This document shows, one piece after another, positions 1-10,453 of a stretch of 52,009 nucleotides of DNA (positions are counted from its first letter, which is position 1; every line of letters starts with the position of its first letter). Location of the stretch: assembly GCA_003427395.1 (NCBI GenBank), contig BFEA01000570.1:15996-68004 (forward strand). Reading direction: 5' to 3'. The DNA comes from Chara braunii. Its lineage: Eukaryota > Streptophyta > Charophyceae > Charales > Characeae. The notes beneath the pieces were generated by a model. That model saw only the letters and a list, made by a program, of their open reading frames with translations, was not told the DNA's origin and did not search any database. A program made the position numbers and the translations under genes.

Positions 1-34
1 AGCGTCACCTGCTGGAAAACGGGTCCAACGTCCC
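1..34 (-). repeat. SINE-like repeat, fragment at window edge
   Basis: On the minus strand this reads GGGACGTTGGACCCG followed by TTTTCCAGCAGGTG, which is the head of the short poly(A) repeat family seen elsewhere (11.58, 15.18, 33.55, 44.4, 48.4 and 51.3 kb). The rest of the copy lies outside the window. Confidence 0.6.
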
Positions 35-623
35 TTACACTGAAAGAATCAGGATGAATCAGGAGAATGTCAGGACGCCTGCCAGCATTGATTGCTCTGT
101 CTCCAGAGGATTGACTGTGCAGGTTGTTGGGAAAAGGGGATAAACCTCTTCGCCCTGTACCAGGCGCCAGATCCCTACTGCTGAGAGACTAGTTCCTCCC
201 TCTCCTAACTATCTTTTACCCAACAAAAACAACTTTACCCCCTCATCCCGCACTGTCAATCCCTCTGTTCCACTCTTACCTCAGATTGATACTCAGACAG
301 ATACACAGGGGCTAGGTGTCGCCTGTCAGCATTGAGTGCTCTGGGTTCCAGAGCACCAGATAACTACTGATGCACCCAGTTTCCCCTTCCCTTCCTCTCT
401 TTTCCTCTCCAGCTGCACACAACTCTTGTCTGTTCCACCTTTCCTTCCTCCCTTTACCTGCACACCACCCTTGTCTGTTCCACCTTTCCCCTGCTTTTCC
501 TTGCTGGTCGACTTTGTTAGTTCCTGAAGTGGTTCTTCCGCACCGTCAGGGCCTCCGTTCGCTCATCACCAACCTTTCACTGGGGGCCACCAGAGGGTTG
601 GTGGTTGCCTTACTTTCTTGAAA
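35..623. other. no gene seen; probable 3' flank of LINE-A
   Basis: The stretch is pyrimidine-rich on the plus strand (many TTCC and CCTT runs). Open frames here are short and compositionally biased. It follows the last recognisable LINE coding fragment on the minus strand, so it may be LINE 3' untranslated sequence; no poly(A) boundary is visible. Confidence 0.3.
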
Positions 624-1022
624 TCACTGCATCCTCCAGATGTGATCGTCACCGAACCCTGTCCTTCTTAATGGCCATACCATGCATTCTGGACTATTGC
701 CAGGGCATTTGGGGGGGAGGGGTACTGCCGGGTCCAAGTCTGTCCAGTTGTTGAAGACTAACTTATAATTCCTGTGTAGTGTCCCCTTATTCCCCTTGTC
801 TGTTTCCAGCTCAATCCCTTTGTTCTTACCCTCCCATTTTACCAATGCCATCCATCCTCCTTGTTCACTCCCCAGCCATTCCCTGTTGTAGGCGTCGATT
901 TTCTTTTGTGTTTCTAAGGTGTCGTTCAGGAGGGCCAATTTACCTTCTGTCTCCTGCCATCTTGACTGCAGTTCTGTTTGTATTTGTGATTTCATTTGCT
1001 CTGTTGATTCCGGTCCTTCCAC
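624..1022 (-). pseudogene. LINE-A ORF2, extreme C-terminal tail
   Basis: A 132-residue open segment continues downstream of the RT zinc-binding region in the same orientation. It is polar and shows no known domain. The preceding part (1022-1241) can be read on only by changing frame. I assign it to ORF2 by position and orientation; a chance frame cannot be excluded. Confidence 0.4.
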
Positions 1023-1240
1023 CCTTGCTTTGTCTATGGCTAGTGCACATCTTTTCCACCACAGTGTCCATAGAATAGCTCATCTGCCAAGCTGAAACAT
1101 ATTGGATCTGAATTCACTTGACTGGCCTTGGGGCCATGCCTTGGGAGTATCGCCCTCCATTCCCAGGGCCAGTCCTCAACTCCTACTGTTTTCTTCCATA
1201 TCCGGTCCCACCATCGCCATGTGAGGACTGCTCCTGGGCA

Positions 1241-2143
1241 CTACATGAATATGTGTTCTATGGTTTCTCGAATCTTCCTGTGGGGGAAGTTCTGCAGACA
1301 GTTGGGACACCAAAGGGACGCCAACCCCTTTTGTTCTAAGTGGGTGTGGTCTATCAGCCAGTTTTGGGTGGGAAGGCATTTGTGCACGATCTGCCATTGT
1401 AGAGATGTGATCTTCGCCGGTTTCCTTTTTGTCTCATGGAACCACTTGATTGGTTTCAGTTGGTCTATTGGTACATTAAGGTGCTTTGCCCATCTATCAT
1501 TGATGTTGTCTACCAATTTCTTTTTTGGACGGAGCATCCGATAGGCGGATTTGACCGAGAGTCTGCGCAAGAGCAAGGCTTTCTTTGGCCCCTTAGGAGG
1601 GGGTTTCGAGGGGGTCCATCTCCAATCTTGTGGGTCAAAGGGTAAGTTGGCAATTGATGTCTCCGGTCGATATGCCTGTCTTTCTTGTCCATCTTCCAAC
1701 ACCCTAATTCTGAATATCTGGTTTCTATCAACCCATTGGAACGGGTTGTGGCTGCCCTCCAACCGGTTCCGTCCCCTCACCACATAAAGTTCGACAAGTG
1801 CATCCTCCTGGCGGAGCTCGTGAATCAGGTCGACCCACCCTTTTCTTTCAGCTATCGCAACCCAGTCCCCCTCTCGCAGTTTAGGTTCCTTCCTGAGTAT
1901 ACGATACCAGTCCAGCGGGACTGAGAAGATCAGGTCTTCCAGACGGTCCTCCCTTGCACGGGCATACTTGAGCTGATTTTTCAGTTGTTCCACCCTTTTC
2001 CAAGTCCGTTTTTGTGCATCCCACAGATCCGCGACTCTTGTAATCCCGTTTTGCACCCAGTTTCCAGGGCGCTGCCGTGCTGTGTAGAACCTGGCCCCTC
2101 GTGTAAGTGACCGCGTGTTGCCGAACAGGGGTTGCCTATACAC
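1241..2143 (-). pseudogene. LINE-A ORF2, post-RT region with zinc-binding (zf-RVT-like) motif
   Basis: This is a 300-residue open frame. Near its N-terminus is an LWDAQKRTW segment that matches LWDPHVGAW in LINE-B (42.4 kb). Near its end is CPNC followed by HRKIRETIEHIFM. After one in-frame TAG the next residues are CPGAVLTWRWW. The Cys/His spacing resembles the zinc-binding module found after the RT in plant LINE ORF2 proteins. The stop inside the motif shows the copy is dead. Confidence 0.65.
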
Positions 2144-2412
2144 CTCTTCCCATCTCTCTGGGGATGTTTATTTGGCAGGGGTAATCTCCTCCAGTTTCTT
2201 ATGAGGTCAGGCATGAATGAGTCTCGAGTTCTACCTGTTCTACCTTTAGGTCGTGGGAGAGCCCAGTATCTATCTTCAAACCACAACGGAGGGTCGACAG
2301 ACAGGGGTGCTTGTGGAGCTAATCTTCTTATTTGATCCAGTGCGAGCGCGCTCCATGGGGATTGTGGTTCTATTATGAGTTTCTGAATTTATTTTAGACT
2401 GAGTATTGCTGT

Positions 2413-3943
2413 CTATGTGGCCGGGTCAATGATGCCTAACCCTCCTTGGGGCTTGGGCTGAATGATTGAGTCCCAGGCCACTCGGCTGATTGCGGATGGG
2501 GATTCGTGGTACCCTCTCCATAGGAAGGCGGCCACCTGTCTTCGCAGTGTGTTCTGTGTTTCTTTACTCAGGGGCCATATTAATGATTTGTACCAAAGTG
2601 CAACTAACACCACATTGTTTATTATCAAAGCTCGACCAAATAGCGATGTGTGCGTCCCTTTCCATGCCGTCATTTTCTGTACGGCCGGTCCGGTGATCCA
2701 TTCGTCATTCGAGGATGGGCGGCCTAGGACTCTGACATATGCGTCCTTGTCCAGGCAATTAATTTTAGGCTCTTTCGGTGGCCTCCCTCCCTGTGAGTGA
2801 ATCCACCATCATTGGGTTTTGCTTCCCCAGTTTACTGCAATATCAGATATGTTGCATAATTTATCCATTAACCTGCGGATTTCCTTTAGGTTTTGCCGCG
2901 TGGCTGCTACCATTATTGTCAGGTCGTCCGCAAAGAGGGAGCAGATCGGGATAGCTTACTCTGGTATAGTTGTCCCCCAGATCTTTCTCAGGTCCTTATG
3001 GTGCCGTAAGCTTGCAGCCAAGGCCTCCATTATAATCACAAAAAGGAAGGGTGCTAAAGGGTCCGCCTGTCTCACTGATCGGGCCAGCCGAATCTCCGGT
3101 GCGAGGCTGCCATTAATTTGAACTCTTGTGGTCGCATTCTTGTGGAGAATTGACACCCACTTTTTGAAAGTCGGCCCAAAGTTCATCTTGTGAAGACATC
3201 TGTCAAGGAAGAACCAATCTACATGGTCGTATGCCTTTTCAAAATCGATGAAGATTTTGGCCGCGTTTAGCTTGTTTTGTTTGGTTAGCCTTAGCACTTC
3301 ATTGACCAGGAGAATATTTTCTTGAATGTTCCTATTCTAGATGAAGCCTGTATGTGCTGGGTGGATGATGTCCTCCATCATAGGGATCAACCGGTTTGCA
3401 AGACTCTTGGCCAACATCTTGTAAACTACTGTCAGGAGCGTTATTCGCCCATAATTTTTTATATTCATTTTATCCCCTTTTTTGTATAGCAGGGTTAGAA
3501 CTCCCTAGCCTGTCAGTTCCCCCATCCCCTGTTTGCCATACTTGGGGATAGTACCTCATGAGGTCCTCATCCAATATGTTCCACATGGTCTCCCAAAATT
3601 CCTTTGGGAAGTCGTCGATGCCGGGTGTTTTCTCCTTATCCATTTGCATCAACGCAGTCCATATTTCCTCTTTGGAGAGGGGACCCTCGAGGATGTCCCT
3701 TTGTTGATGAGAGAGACGGTGTTGGAGAGGACCAATAAAGTCCTCTACCGCTTTGGTGTGCTCTTCTCCCCCGGGGTCTACAATATGGGAGGAGAATAGG
3801 TCCTTGAAGAAGTCCCTCGCTATTGTAACGCATTGTGGGGTGGAAAGACTGGGGGGGTCTTCGTGTGCCCAGGGGTTCATCAACCCTTCTATCGTAGTTC
3901 TTCTAATTTTAACTTTGGTCATGTTGAAGAAGAGGGTGTCCAT
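2413..3943 (-). pseudogene. LINE-A ORF2, reverse transcriptase domain
   Basis: The RT is spread over three open segments. 3943-3470 carries the fingers region ending KTPGIDDFPKEFWETMW. 3297-2956 carries motif A (DFEKAYDHVDW) and the motif B region, in which the usual RQGDPL is RQADPL. At about 2936-2925 lies the catalytic FADD box (CSLFADDLTIMV), reached after an in-frame TAA. 2673-2413 carries the thumb-like segment. The catalytic Asp residues survive, but stops, frameshifts and the Gly-to-Ala change in motif B make it non-functional. Confidence 0.85.
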
Positions 3944-3949
3944 TGTTGC

Positions 3950-5033
3950 CTCTGTTCGGTGCTTTGTTAATTTCCCCCTAATTCATGTTCCGTTCCATCT
4001 GTGTTTTGCAAAGTCGAAGAGTTTTTTTTTCATTTCTGCCACCTACACGGTCTGGTTGTCAGTTTGAGTGTGGTCTTCCAACTGTTGAATTTGGTTTAGC
4101 AGTGTCATTTCTTGTTTATTTTTGTGTGACACTAGGAGTTTTGCATAGTCTTTGAATATGTTTGCCAAAAAAAATAGGTCGTCATTAAACCAGGTTATTT
4201 CTGAGTCGATCAACTCCTTTTTCGTGTGCCAATAGGACCATACATTTGCCTTGTATGCTTTAAATTGGTTGTTTTTTAATAGGGAGGTGTTTAATTTGTA
4301 GTAACCCGGTCATTGGCCCGGTCTTTTCCGGAAGGTCAATGCGATAATGCACACCCTATGGTCTAGACCTGTGTATGGACTGGAGGGGAGGATTGATGCT
4401 ATTTGGAGGGCCCCCTCAATGTCCTCTGATATGAGGATCAGGTCTATCCTTGATTTGGACTGTCTAGTCGTAGCGTTGTTCCGCAGGCATGTGAAGACTT
4501 TCTCTTTTGGGTGGGATCAACGATATGTGTCGTATACCCTTAGTGAGATGCATAGGTCATTCATGATCCTCTCGTCCTCTTCCATGTGCCATGGGCTCGG
4601 GGTAGGAGTTTGCCATCTGTCTAGCCCCCGATCCAGGGCTGCGTTATAATCTCCTGCCAGGATTACGAGGATACCATCCGGCAGGTGTCATTTTATTTTT
4701 CCAAAAAAATATTTCCTTTCACGGACATCATTTGGGGCATAAAGGCATACCACGCATATGAGTTTGAGCTCTAACATCACCAACGTCGATATTCACCTTC
4801 CTTCCGTCTGATCTACCTCCGGGTATACCACTTCCGCCCGTGATTCCGGCGGGACCCATATGTCCACCCCCACGCTCAGAGGGCTGGGGGCAAATGCCTG
4901 AATTTTTGGTATGGCCATACCATTCTATGTGCACGCTGGTGTTCGGGCTTGTCCATGGTATGTGTTTCTTGTACACAAATTATGTCTGGCCATGTTTTGC
5001 CCGCTACCCTATGACGAACCAATTTCTATTCCG
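3950..5033 (-). pseudogene. LINE-A ORF2, endonuclease domain (main part)
   Basis: With frame changes the minus strand gives WPDIICVQETH (about 4985), LAGDYNAALD (about 4660-4630; the GDxN signature of endonuclease/exonuclease/phosphatase-type LINE nucleases) and SRIDLILISED followed by GLDHRV (about 4460-4350; the terminal DHR). Stops occur in between. The N-terminal strand of the domain lies 2.4 kb away at 7.45-7.51 kb, beyond an inserted element. Confidence 0.75.
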
Positions 5034-5768
5034 CGCGATTTTCTGCGCGATGACAATGAGGGGTCCTAAGATGGGTAGGTTGGGTCAATTACGCGAGATC
5101 GGGATCGAAGGGAAATTGCATCGGTGTCCTCGCCTTTTCGTCTTTCTCTTTCGTCGCTTCTTTTCGGATGGTTGGGTTCAGAAAACGGGTAAGTCCCTAG
5201 ATGGCCGATTGAGTGGCCGTCGTGTCGACAAAGGCATGAATAATAATGTTTGACGTCTCTTCTTTTTTGTTCTGTTGTCGGTTTTTAGGCGCGGAGGTCG
5301 CGCGGGGATTTTGCTTTGTTCTTTTTGAATTTCTTTTTCGAATCTTGTCGAGCCCCTTGACGGCTCTCGGAACTTCGGATTTTCTTTTCGAAATTTGTGT
5401 TTCTTTTTGCATTAGCTAGGAATTTAGGAATTTAGGAATTCGTGATTTCTTTTGCCGCGCGCTGTCTTTCTTGCGCGCTTCTTTTTGCGGCTGCAACGGA
5501 GCTCTGATTAGTCGGCGCCCTTAATCTTGCAAGTAACTGTAATTTTTGGGCGGGCGCCATTGTAACTGTATCTTGCTTCTTGAGCTTCGTCTTTCTCGCC
5601 TCTCTCTTTCCCTTTTGTTGTGCCTACTTAGCCCCGCAGCCTGCATGCTCGGATCGATGTGGCTACGTCCCCCACGCTACGGTCTGGCCATGCAGAATGT
5701 AGGCACTCCCTCTCCTAATCTTCCTTCTAAGTCCATGTAATTCCGTGTTCTTCGCGCAAGCATGCACG

Positions 5769-5780
5769 CTATAAATTCCG
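5769..5780 (+). promoter_or_regulatory. TATA box of FNEL element copy 1
   Basis: CTATAAATTCCG is shared exactly with copy 2 (31366-31377). About 250 bp upstream is TCTGATTAGT, comparable with TCTAATTGGC in copy 2 and TCTGATTGGT in copy 3, a CAAT-box-like position. The ORF begins about 0.9 kb downstream, so a long leader or an intron is implied. Confidence 0.5.
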
Positions 5781-6691
5781 GCTGCGCGATTAGATGGCTC
5801 TCTTAACCAGCTGTTGGAAGCTCGGGGTAGCGCGATCAGTGAGGATCGGCTCACGAGCAAAGTAAGAAGTGAGTTGAAGTGGGAGTCGGGCGACCCGACG
5901 AGCTGGTGCCGAATGCGCGGGGTTGACGTGTGGGGCTACGACGGACCGTAGCGCGGGCGAACCTTACGGGTGCAGGAGGACTAAGCGGGGTGATGACTTC
6001 GTGGGTTGGTGCGTGACGACGGACTGTCCGCATCGGAGAGAAAGAGAGAGAATAAGAGGGAGCTGAGGTTGATGGACGTGGAGTTGCAATTTTCTTTGTC
6101 TTATCTCCCTCTTTACTCTTGTATATAAATTTTGATCTCGGCTCAGAGCGACTTGCCCGTGTTCTTTTGTTTTCGAAATCCTTGTCTCGATTTCAGCCCA
6201 CACTCGTTTTTTTTATCTTGATCTCGTTTACTGTGTGTTTTGTCGAATGAATGGATGAATGAATGTATGTCTGTTGCTTTTCTTTTGTCTGGTCCTTGTT
6301 GTTGCTTGCCATTATGACACACCCTTAAGCATAGTAGAGATTTTTGCATAGGCGTCATATTTGCTTCCATTATTGCTTATCACGTCGGTCCGTTGTTGTT
6401 TTGATGTTGTTGCGATGGGTAACGACCTTCTGCATGCTCGGGAGTGACTGCTCATGGATCACTGAGGGATTAGATGATTGGGGTAGTTGTTTACGGTACA
6501 TGGCGATTTTGCATAAGGAATTAGGCTCTCATTTTTCCAGAAACAAGTGAATACCGCGCGGGGATACGTGTAAACGCGATCTGATCTGCGCAGCCTATAC
6601 GTGTCCACCGCGCCGATTCACGACCCTTGACGAATCTGACACCTTTGGTATCGGATAGGCGGGAATTTTCCCACTACCCCGCAATGACAAG

Positions 6692-7174
6692 ATGCCGAGC
6701 TCCTGGGACTCAGAATACTTCGACCCGTGGGTGAGAGAATGTATTAGGCAGAGATACCCGGAGTTCCCCTGCCTAACCGATAATCGATTGTGCCCCAGGG
6801 AGTTTCACTGTGCCACAACCAGCGATCCGAGGTGCCCCGATTTTCCCACTGCGGATAACACGCAATACTTCATATCCTCCGGCTTCCTCGTTATCAGTGC
6901 CAATTTCCCTCCCTTCCGTATCCTCCTTCCATATCACCAACTCACGATGGTACCATGGAATTCCATCGCCCAGTATTGGCCCCACACGCCTTGCGGAAAT
7001 TGCAGGCGACGCGGCAACCGACAAGCCTCTGAAACTACGGGGCCTAACCAAAACACGCGACGACAGACACCACGTGTCTGCACCCGAAGGCCCGACTCAT
7101 CGGAATCACAACCATCCTGGGCGGGCCTCTCCCCGAACCGCCGCCACCGAAACAGACGGATCGGACGGCCTTGA
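6692..7174 (+). CDS. FNEL-family protein, copy 1 (160 aa, unknown function)
   Basis: It starts at an ATG and ends in an Arg-rich tail. The core GFLVISANFPPFRILLPYHQL (about residues 70-90), followed by a VPW motif, a QYWPHTPCGNCRR stretch and a basic region, aligns with GFVIIDTHFP...LLPFNELILIPW...PHWPNTLCNDCRR of copy 2. The first CxxC (CGNC) is present; the second CxxC pair is not evident in this frame, so the C-terminus may be frameshifted. It is upstream of the conserved 3' block. No signal peptide or membrane segment is seen. Function is unknown. Its preservation in several copies suggests that the protein matters to the element. Confidence 0.5.
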   Translation: MPSSWDSEYFDPWVRECIRQRYPEFPCLTDNRLCPREFHCATTSDPRCPDFPTADNTQYFISSGFLVISANFPPFRILLPYHQLTMVPWNSIAQYWPHTPCGNCRRRGNRQASETTGPNQNTRRQTPRVCTRRPDSSESQPSWAGLSPNRRHRNRRIGRP

Positions 7175-7445
7175 ATGCACCACGCATGCCATCTGCCTTG
7201 TGCTGCACGACCTCGACCGCCATCAGACCGGAAGTAACTCGCCCCCTTAGCCCTGTTGCATCTATGCCCCTGAAACCTTGCCAAAGGAGATCTTAGTTCC
7301 GACCTGGGACTCCACCCCCACTTACCCAAAAATCCTTGGCACACCCCTTTTCGCATTTCCAGGCCCATATCCCACTCCGATCAGGAAGTCGCGCCGGGCG
7401 TGAGGTTTCTAGGCGTCACAACCCCCGCAACTGGTCCCCAATCGC

Positions 7446-7510
7446 CTATGTTTTGTCCTGGTTAGTAGATGTTATACCATTGACATTAATGGACCGCAAG
7501 TCAAGGTCTG
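7446..7510 (-). pseudogene. LINE-A ORF2, first strand of the endonuclease
   Basis: The minus strand reads LRSINVNGITSTNQDKT and then a stop. This matches the usual start of LINE endonucleases and the LINE-B segment IKSLNLNGLAQATPAKK (39.1 kb). The continuation (…GKTWPDIICVQETH) is found at about 5.0 kb, which fixes the insertion point of FNEL copy 1. Confidence 0.7.
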
Positions 7511-7609
7511 TTGCCGTCAATATTTGTTTTCAGTGTTGTTTCTCTGGTAAACTGCCTCAATCAGATCCATAAGGCGCAACACATTTCCTACAGGCGAGTC
7601 CAGAAAGTT

Positions 7610-7998
7610 TCATCCCTTCTTACGGTATTCGGTAGTAATCCTTGTTTCAAGATGGAACAGAGTATCGTCAGCAGGTTTTGTTCTTACCAGATTTCGCTTG
7701 GTTTTACTTTCACGATCTGCAACTCTAACAGCTATTGGTGTATGTACCACCTCATGTTGGCTTCCTTGCTGGTCCTGAATTTGACGTACAGATCTTTGCT
7801 GGCCACATTGTGAGTTTGGTATGTCATTGTGTATATTGCGCAGACCCCGGGTTTGTTCTTTTCTAATATGGACTTCCAAGCTACTTGTTCATATGGCAGT
7901 TGTGCCACCTGATACCTCATCCAGTCCCCTTCCTTTACCCAACCCTGCAGTGTGAGACATCCGTACTTGTCGTCTCCTGCTGCCTTAGTCATGCCCAC
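7610..7998 (-). pseudogene. LINE-A ORF1-like fragment (N-terminal half?)
   Basis: Two overlapping frames read GWVKEGDWMRYQVAQLPYE, DLYVKFRTSKEANMRWYIHQ and then TPIAVRVADRESKTKRNLV. This resembles the N-terminal half of plant LINE ORF1 (the DUF4283-like region), which normally precedes the zinc knuckle. Here it lies downstream of the knuckle and just before the endonuclease, so the order is permuted or two ORF1 copies are joined. One frameshift is visible at about 7990 and another at about 7740. Confidence 0.4.
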
Positions 7999-8486
7999 TT
8001 CCCATCTTCCTTCTTTTTGATTGGAAGCACCAAAAATCCTTCGGCATAAAGTTTCTTCTCGTGTTGGCCCCTCTCCACCAGATGTCTTAGTCGCATTCGT
8101 TTTGTCATCATTCCTTTCTCCTCCCTCCCTCCTTTTTCTTCTTCCAGTCTTTGCCCCTCCCCTTGTTGCCTCTTCTCCCTCTCTTCTGATGTTTCAGGGG
8201 CTTGCGAGGGGGGAGCCCAAGTGTCTAAGTGAGGGCCATGGGTGTGTGAGGTGTGACTAATGGTCACTTTCGTTGTTTCTCGTTTTTCTTCATTTGTTTT
8301 GGGGCATGTGAATACTGTTTGAATTTTTGTCAGGATTTTGAGCAACGTCTTCTCCCAGAGGATCTCATGTGGTACCCCGTTTTGTAAGACTTCCTTCAAA
8401 CTGCAACTTGAGTCCAACAGGTCAAAAAGTTCATCGTAGGATTTGTCCCAGAAGTAGGTTGTCTGTCCCGGGTGCCTCTCCTGCAA
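7989..8486 (-). pseudogene. LINE-A ORF1, C-terminal region
   Basis: The segment SYDELFDLLDSSCSLKEVL, then NGVPHEILWEKTLLKIL, can be aligned with HLKELTNWILKN and HWERIRRHILAKE of LINE-B (38.3 kb). It is followed by a Glu/Lys/Arg-rich tract. The frame opens right after the stop of the preceding fragment, so it is probably one ORF broken by a frameshift at about 8487. Confidence 0.5.
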
Positions 8487-9218
8487 TCACGATATCAGCC
8501 AATCTGTTACCGCCATCAATATCGTCTCAATTGTAAATTGACTGTGGCCAGGCATGGACGGGTCAGCGGAGCCTGTTGTATGTTCCTGGGCTCCTTCCTC
8601 ATAGCTTGTTTTGTTGTCACTACCAGTCTCGTTGGTTCCCTCGGGGGTACATTCGGACATAATAATGTCCGGCAGACGAGGTAAGGGAGTGGATTGTGCC
8701 AAGGGGGTTGTGTCCCTGTCCATCGGACTGGGTCCAAAGATTCCTTTGAACGGGTCTGCAAATTCCTTTGTTGCCTTAGCCTGATTTTGTTTCTCCTCCT
8801 CCATGTCCCTTGATTCTTCTTTTTGATTCCTCTTGTTGTTTTTCCTCATTCTCTTCTTTACCATCCTTAGGTCGGTTAGGCCGGTATTGTTATCGTCTCC
8901 TTCATTCAGCTTCCCGTCCCCCAAGCTTTCCTCTTCTTTCCCTTCCTTCCTTGCCCCTTCGTCCTCGACGAGCGCCCCAAACCGATTTTCGGTGCTAATC
9001 TGTGTGAGTGATCCCTCACCTTCGTGGCCCGTTCCGCCCAGGCCTGACATCGGTTGGGTCGGTTCCTTTGAGCTGATGTCCATATAGTTTTCTCGTTCTG
9101 GCTCTTTATCCTTCCCTTTTTTCAGGTCCCTCCCCTTATACTCCTTATGCTCATTTCGCTCATTTCGCTCTTTCTCCTTCTTTTCCTTTTCTTGTACTCT
9201 AGGTACAACAACGTTCAT
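8487..9218 (-). pseudogene. LINE-A ORF1, charged low-complexity region
   Basis: A 243-residue open frame is dominated by Lys, Glu, Arg and Asn (KEKKEKERNERNEHKE near the start). It follows the zinc-knuckle fragment in orientation and position. Charged linkers of this kind are usual in ORF1 RNA-binding proteins. No catalytic motif is present. The frame ends TDWLIS then stop. Confidence 0.5.
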
Positions 9219-9329
9219 TTTTTATATTCCTGCTGCTACACTCACGTGTGCTTCCACCGGTTTTTGAGGCATCCACTCCTTCGGGGGGTTGGTGCTCCAT
9301 TCTGGTTTTGTCTGCCTTTCCCATACCTA

Positions 9330-9745
9330 TCAACTCTTCTTTCCATCCTCCTCCTGATCTATGAAGACCCAGCCTTCGTGCCCGGGGTCAACTATTCTCC
9401 AGTTGTCCGATTTGAAAGGGTCTCGTATCAATCTTCCCGTGATCTTCGCCTTCTTGCCCGGGTGCTGCGGACAGGCCTGTTCTGTGCATAAGTGGCCGTA
9501 TGCCTTGCATTTCATACACCACGGTCTGAGTTTATGTGCGGTGTAAACCTTATACTCGCGGTCGCCTACCCAATATGGTATCACGTCATCAAGTGAAAAT
9601 GGTTGGTTCGGGGGGAAATCAAGTGCCAACATCAGATAGTCGACCCTTCTAGTTGCATAACTGGGGAGGGGGTCTATGAAATCCACGATGTCAAATTTCT
9701 CCCCGAAGTCTTGCAGGAATGCAGCTTGGATTTTAATAACCCGAA
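9330..9745 (-). pseudogene. LINE-A ORF1, zinc-knuckle segment
   Basis: The frame reads FIDPLPSYATRRVDYLMLAL and later WCMKCKAYGHLCTEQACPQH. The CxxC(x4)H(x4)C spacing is that of a CCHC zinc knuckle, preceded by the conserved C-terminal half of the DUF4283-like domain. Such ORF1 proteins bind LINE RNA. The 5' part is missing beyond about 9750 where a different repeat starts. Confidence 0.7.
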
Positions 9746-9789
9746 AAACTTAAAAAGATACCTTCATGATAACATAATGTGACAACTAA

Positions 9790-10453
9790 CTGGGGAGCAG
9801 TGGGGGGATGGGCTGCAGGTTTTCCCTGGAAGGAATCACCCCTGCGGCGAACTGGTGTGGGTTACAGGATCGATAACTCTGTCTCCGCAATATGAGACTA
9901 AGTACAGAATGGCCCGCATGAAATAACATAACCACAAAAACCAATAACTGGGTTGCAGGGGGGGTAGGCCGGAGGTTTTCCCTGGCAGGAATCAGCCCTG
10001 CGGCAAACTGGTGCGGGTTAGGGGAACGACAACCTTGGCCCCACACATAACATGATACAAATAAGCTATGCTAGGAATCACCCGGGTTGGATCAGGGGCT
10101 GTCTTAGGTAAGACCTTGGCCAGGGTAGGACCAGTAGACACTGCCTGGGTAGCCCTGTGGAGTGTTGGCTGTTTGACATACCTGGGGGGGTGCTCATAGG
10201 AAAGTGTATAAAACGATCAGGCATGGTGACCGAAGTGCCTGTGCGACAAGGCTCGTTCAATAGTGCTTCAACTAGGGCTGGGAGCGGTGTCCTAGCCTAG
10301 CGCTGGTGCCTGCAACTGTTGTTCGGTATATCTGAGGTAGGGCCAACAGTGCCCTGTAGATGAAGAAGCAGGGGTTAGGTTAAGGAAAGAAGAATGTTGA
10401 AGCAGGAAGGGGTGGGTCCTCTGAGCAAATACACATTAAAAAAAAAAAAAAAC
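9790..10453 (+). repeat. unclassified repeat with internal direct duplication and A-tail
   Basis: Two direct copies of a ~55-bp unit (about 9811-9866 and 9968-10023) share GGTTTTCCCTGG, GGAATCA, CCCTGCGGC and AACTGGTG. The block ends with a 17-nt A run at 10437-10453, as a retroposed sequence would. It abuts the truncated 5' end of LINE-A ORF1. No coding potential is recognised. Confidence 0.4.

Larger units (their letters stand above)
5034..7432 (+). mobile_element. FNEL element, copy 1 (unrecognised family), nested in LINE-A
   Basis: This block separates two adjoining parts of the LINE-A endonuclease, so it was inserted there. It contains a GCTAGGAATTTAGG block, a long T/C-rich leader, a TATA box at 5769, an ORF at 6692-7174, and a 3' block (7326-7432) beginning CCAAAAATCCTTGGCACACC and ending near GGGCGTGAGG then GCGTCACAACCC. 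The same ordered parts occur in copy 2 (30.6-32.8 kb), partly in copy 4 (42.6-44.35 kb), and reversed in copy 3 (34.5-37.3 kb). I see no terminal inverted repeats, poly(A) tail or known transposase or RT. Boundaries are accurate to some tens of bases, inferred from where LINE homology stops and resumes. Confidence 0.65.
624..9750 (-). mobile_element. LINE-A: degenerate non-LTR retrotransposon, interrupted by FNEL element copy 1
   Basis: Read on the minus strand, the order is ORF1 fragments (9.75-7.6 kb), start of the apurinic-type endonuclease (7.51-7.45 kb), a foreign insertion (about 7.43-5.03 kb), rest of the endonuclease (5.03-3.95 kb), reverse transcriptase (3.94-2.41 kb), and a zinc-binding C-terminal region (2.14-1.0 kb). 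This is the architecture of plant LINE/L1-clade elements. Several stop codons and frameshifts make it non-autonomous now. The 5' end is cut at about 9.75 kb where an unrelated repeat begins. It is related to LINE-B at 37-42.6 kb: both share the VQETH, FEKAYDHVD and FADDL motifs and an LWD...W segment downstream of the RT. Confidence 0.85.
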
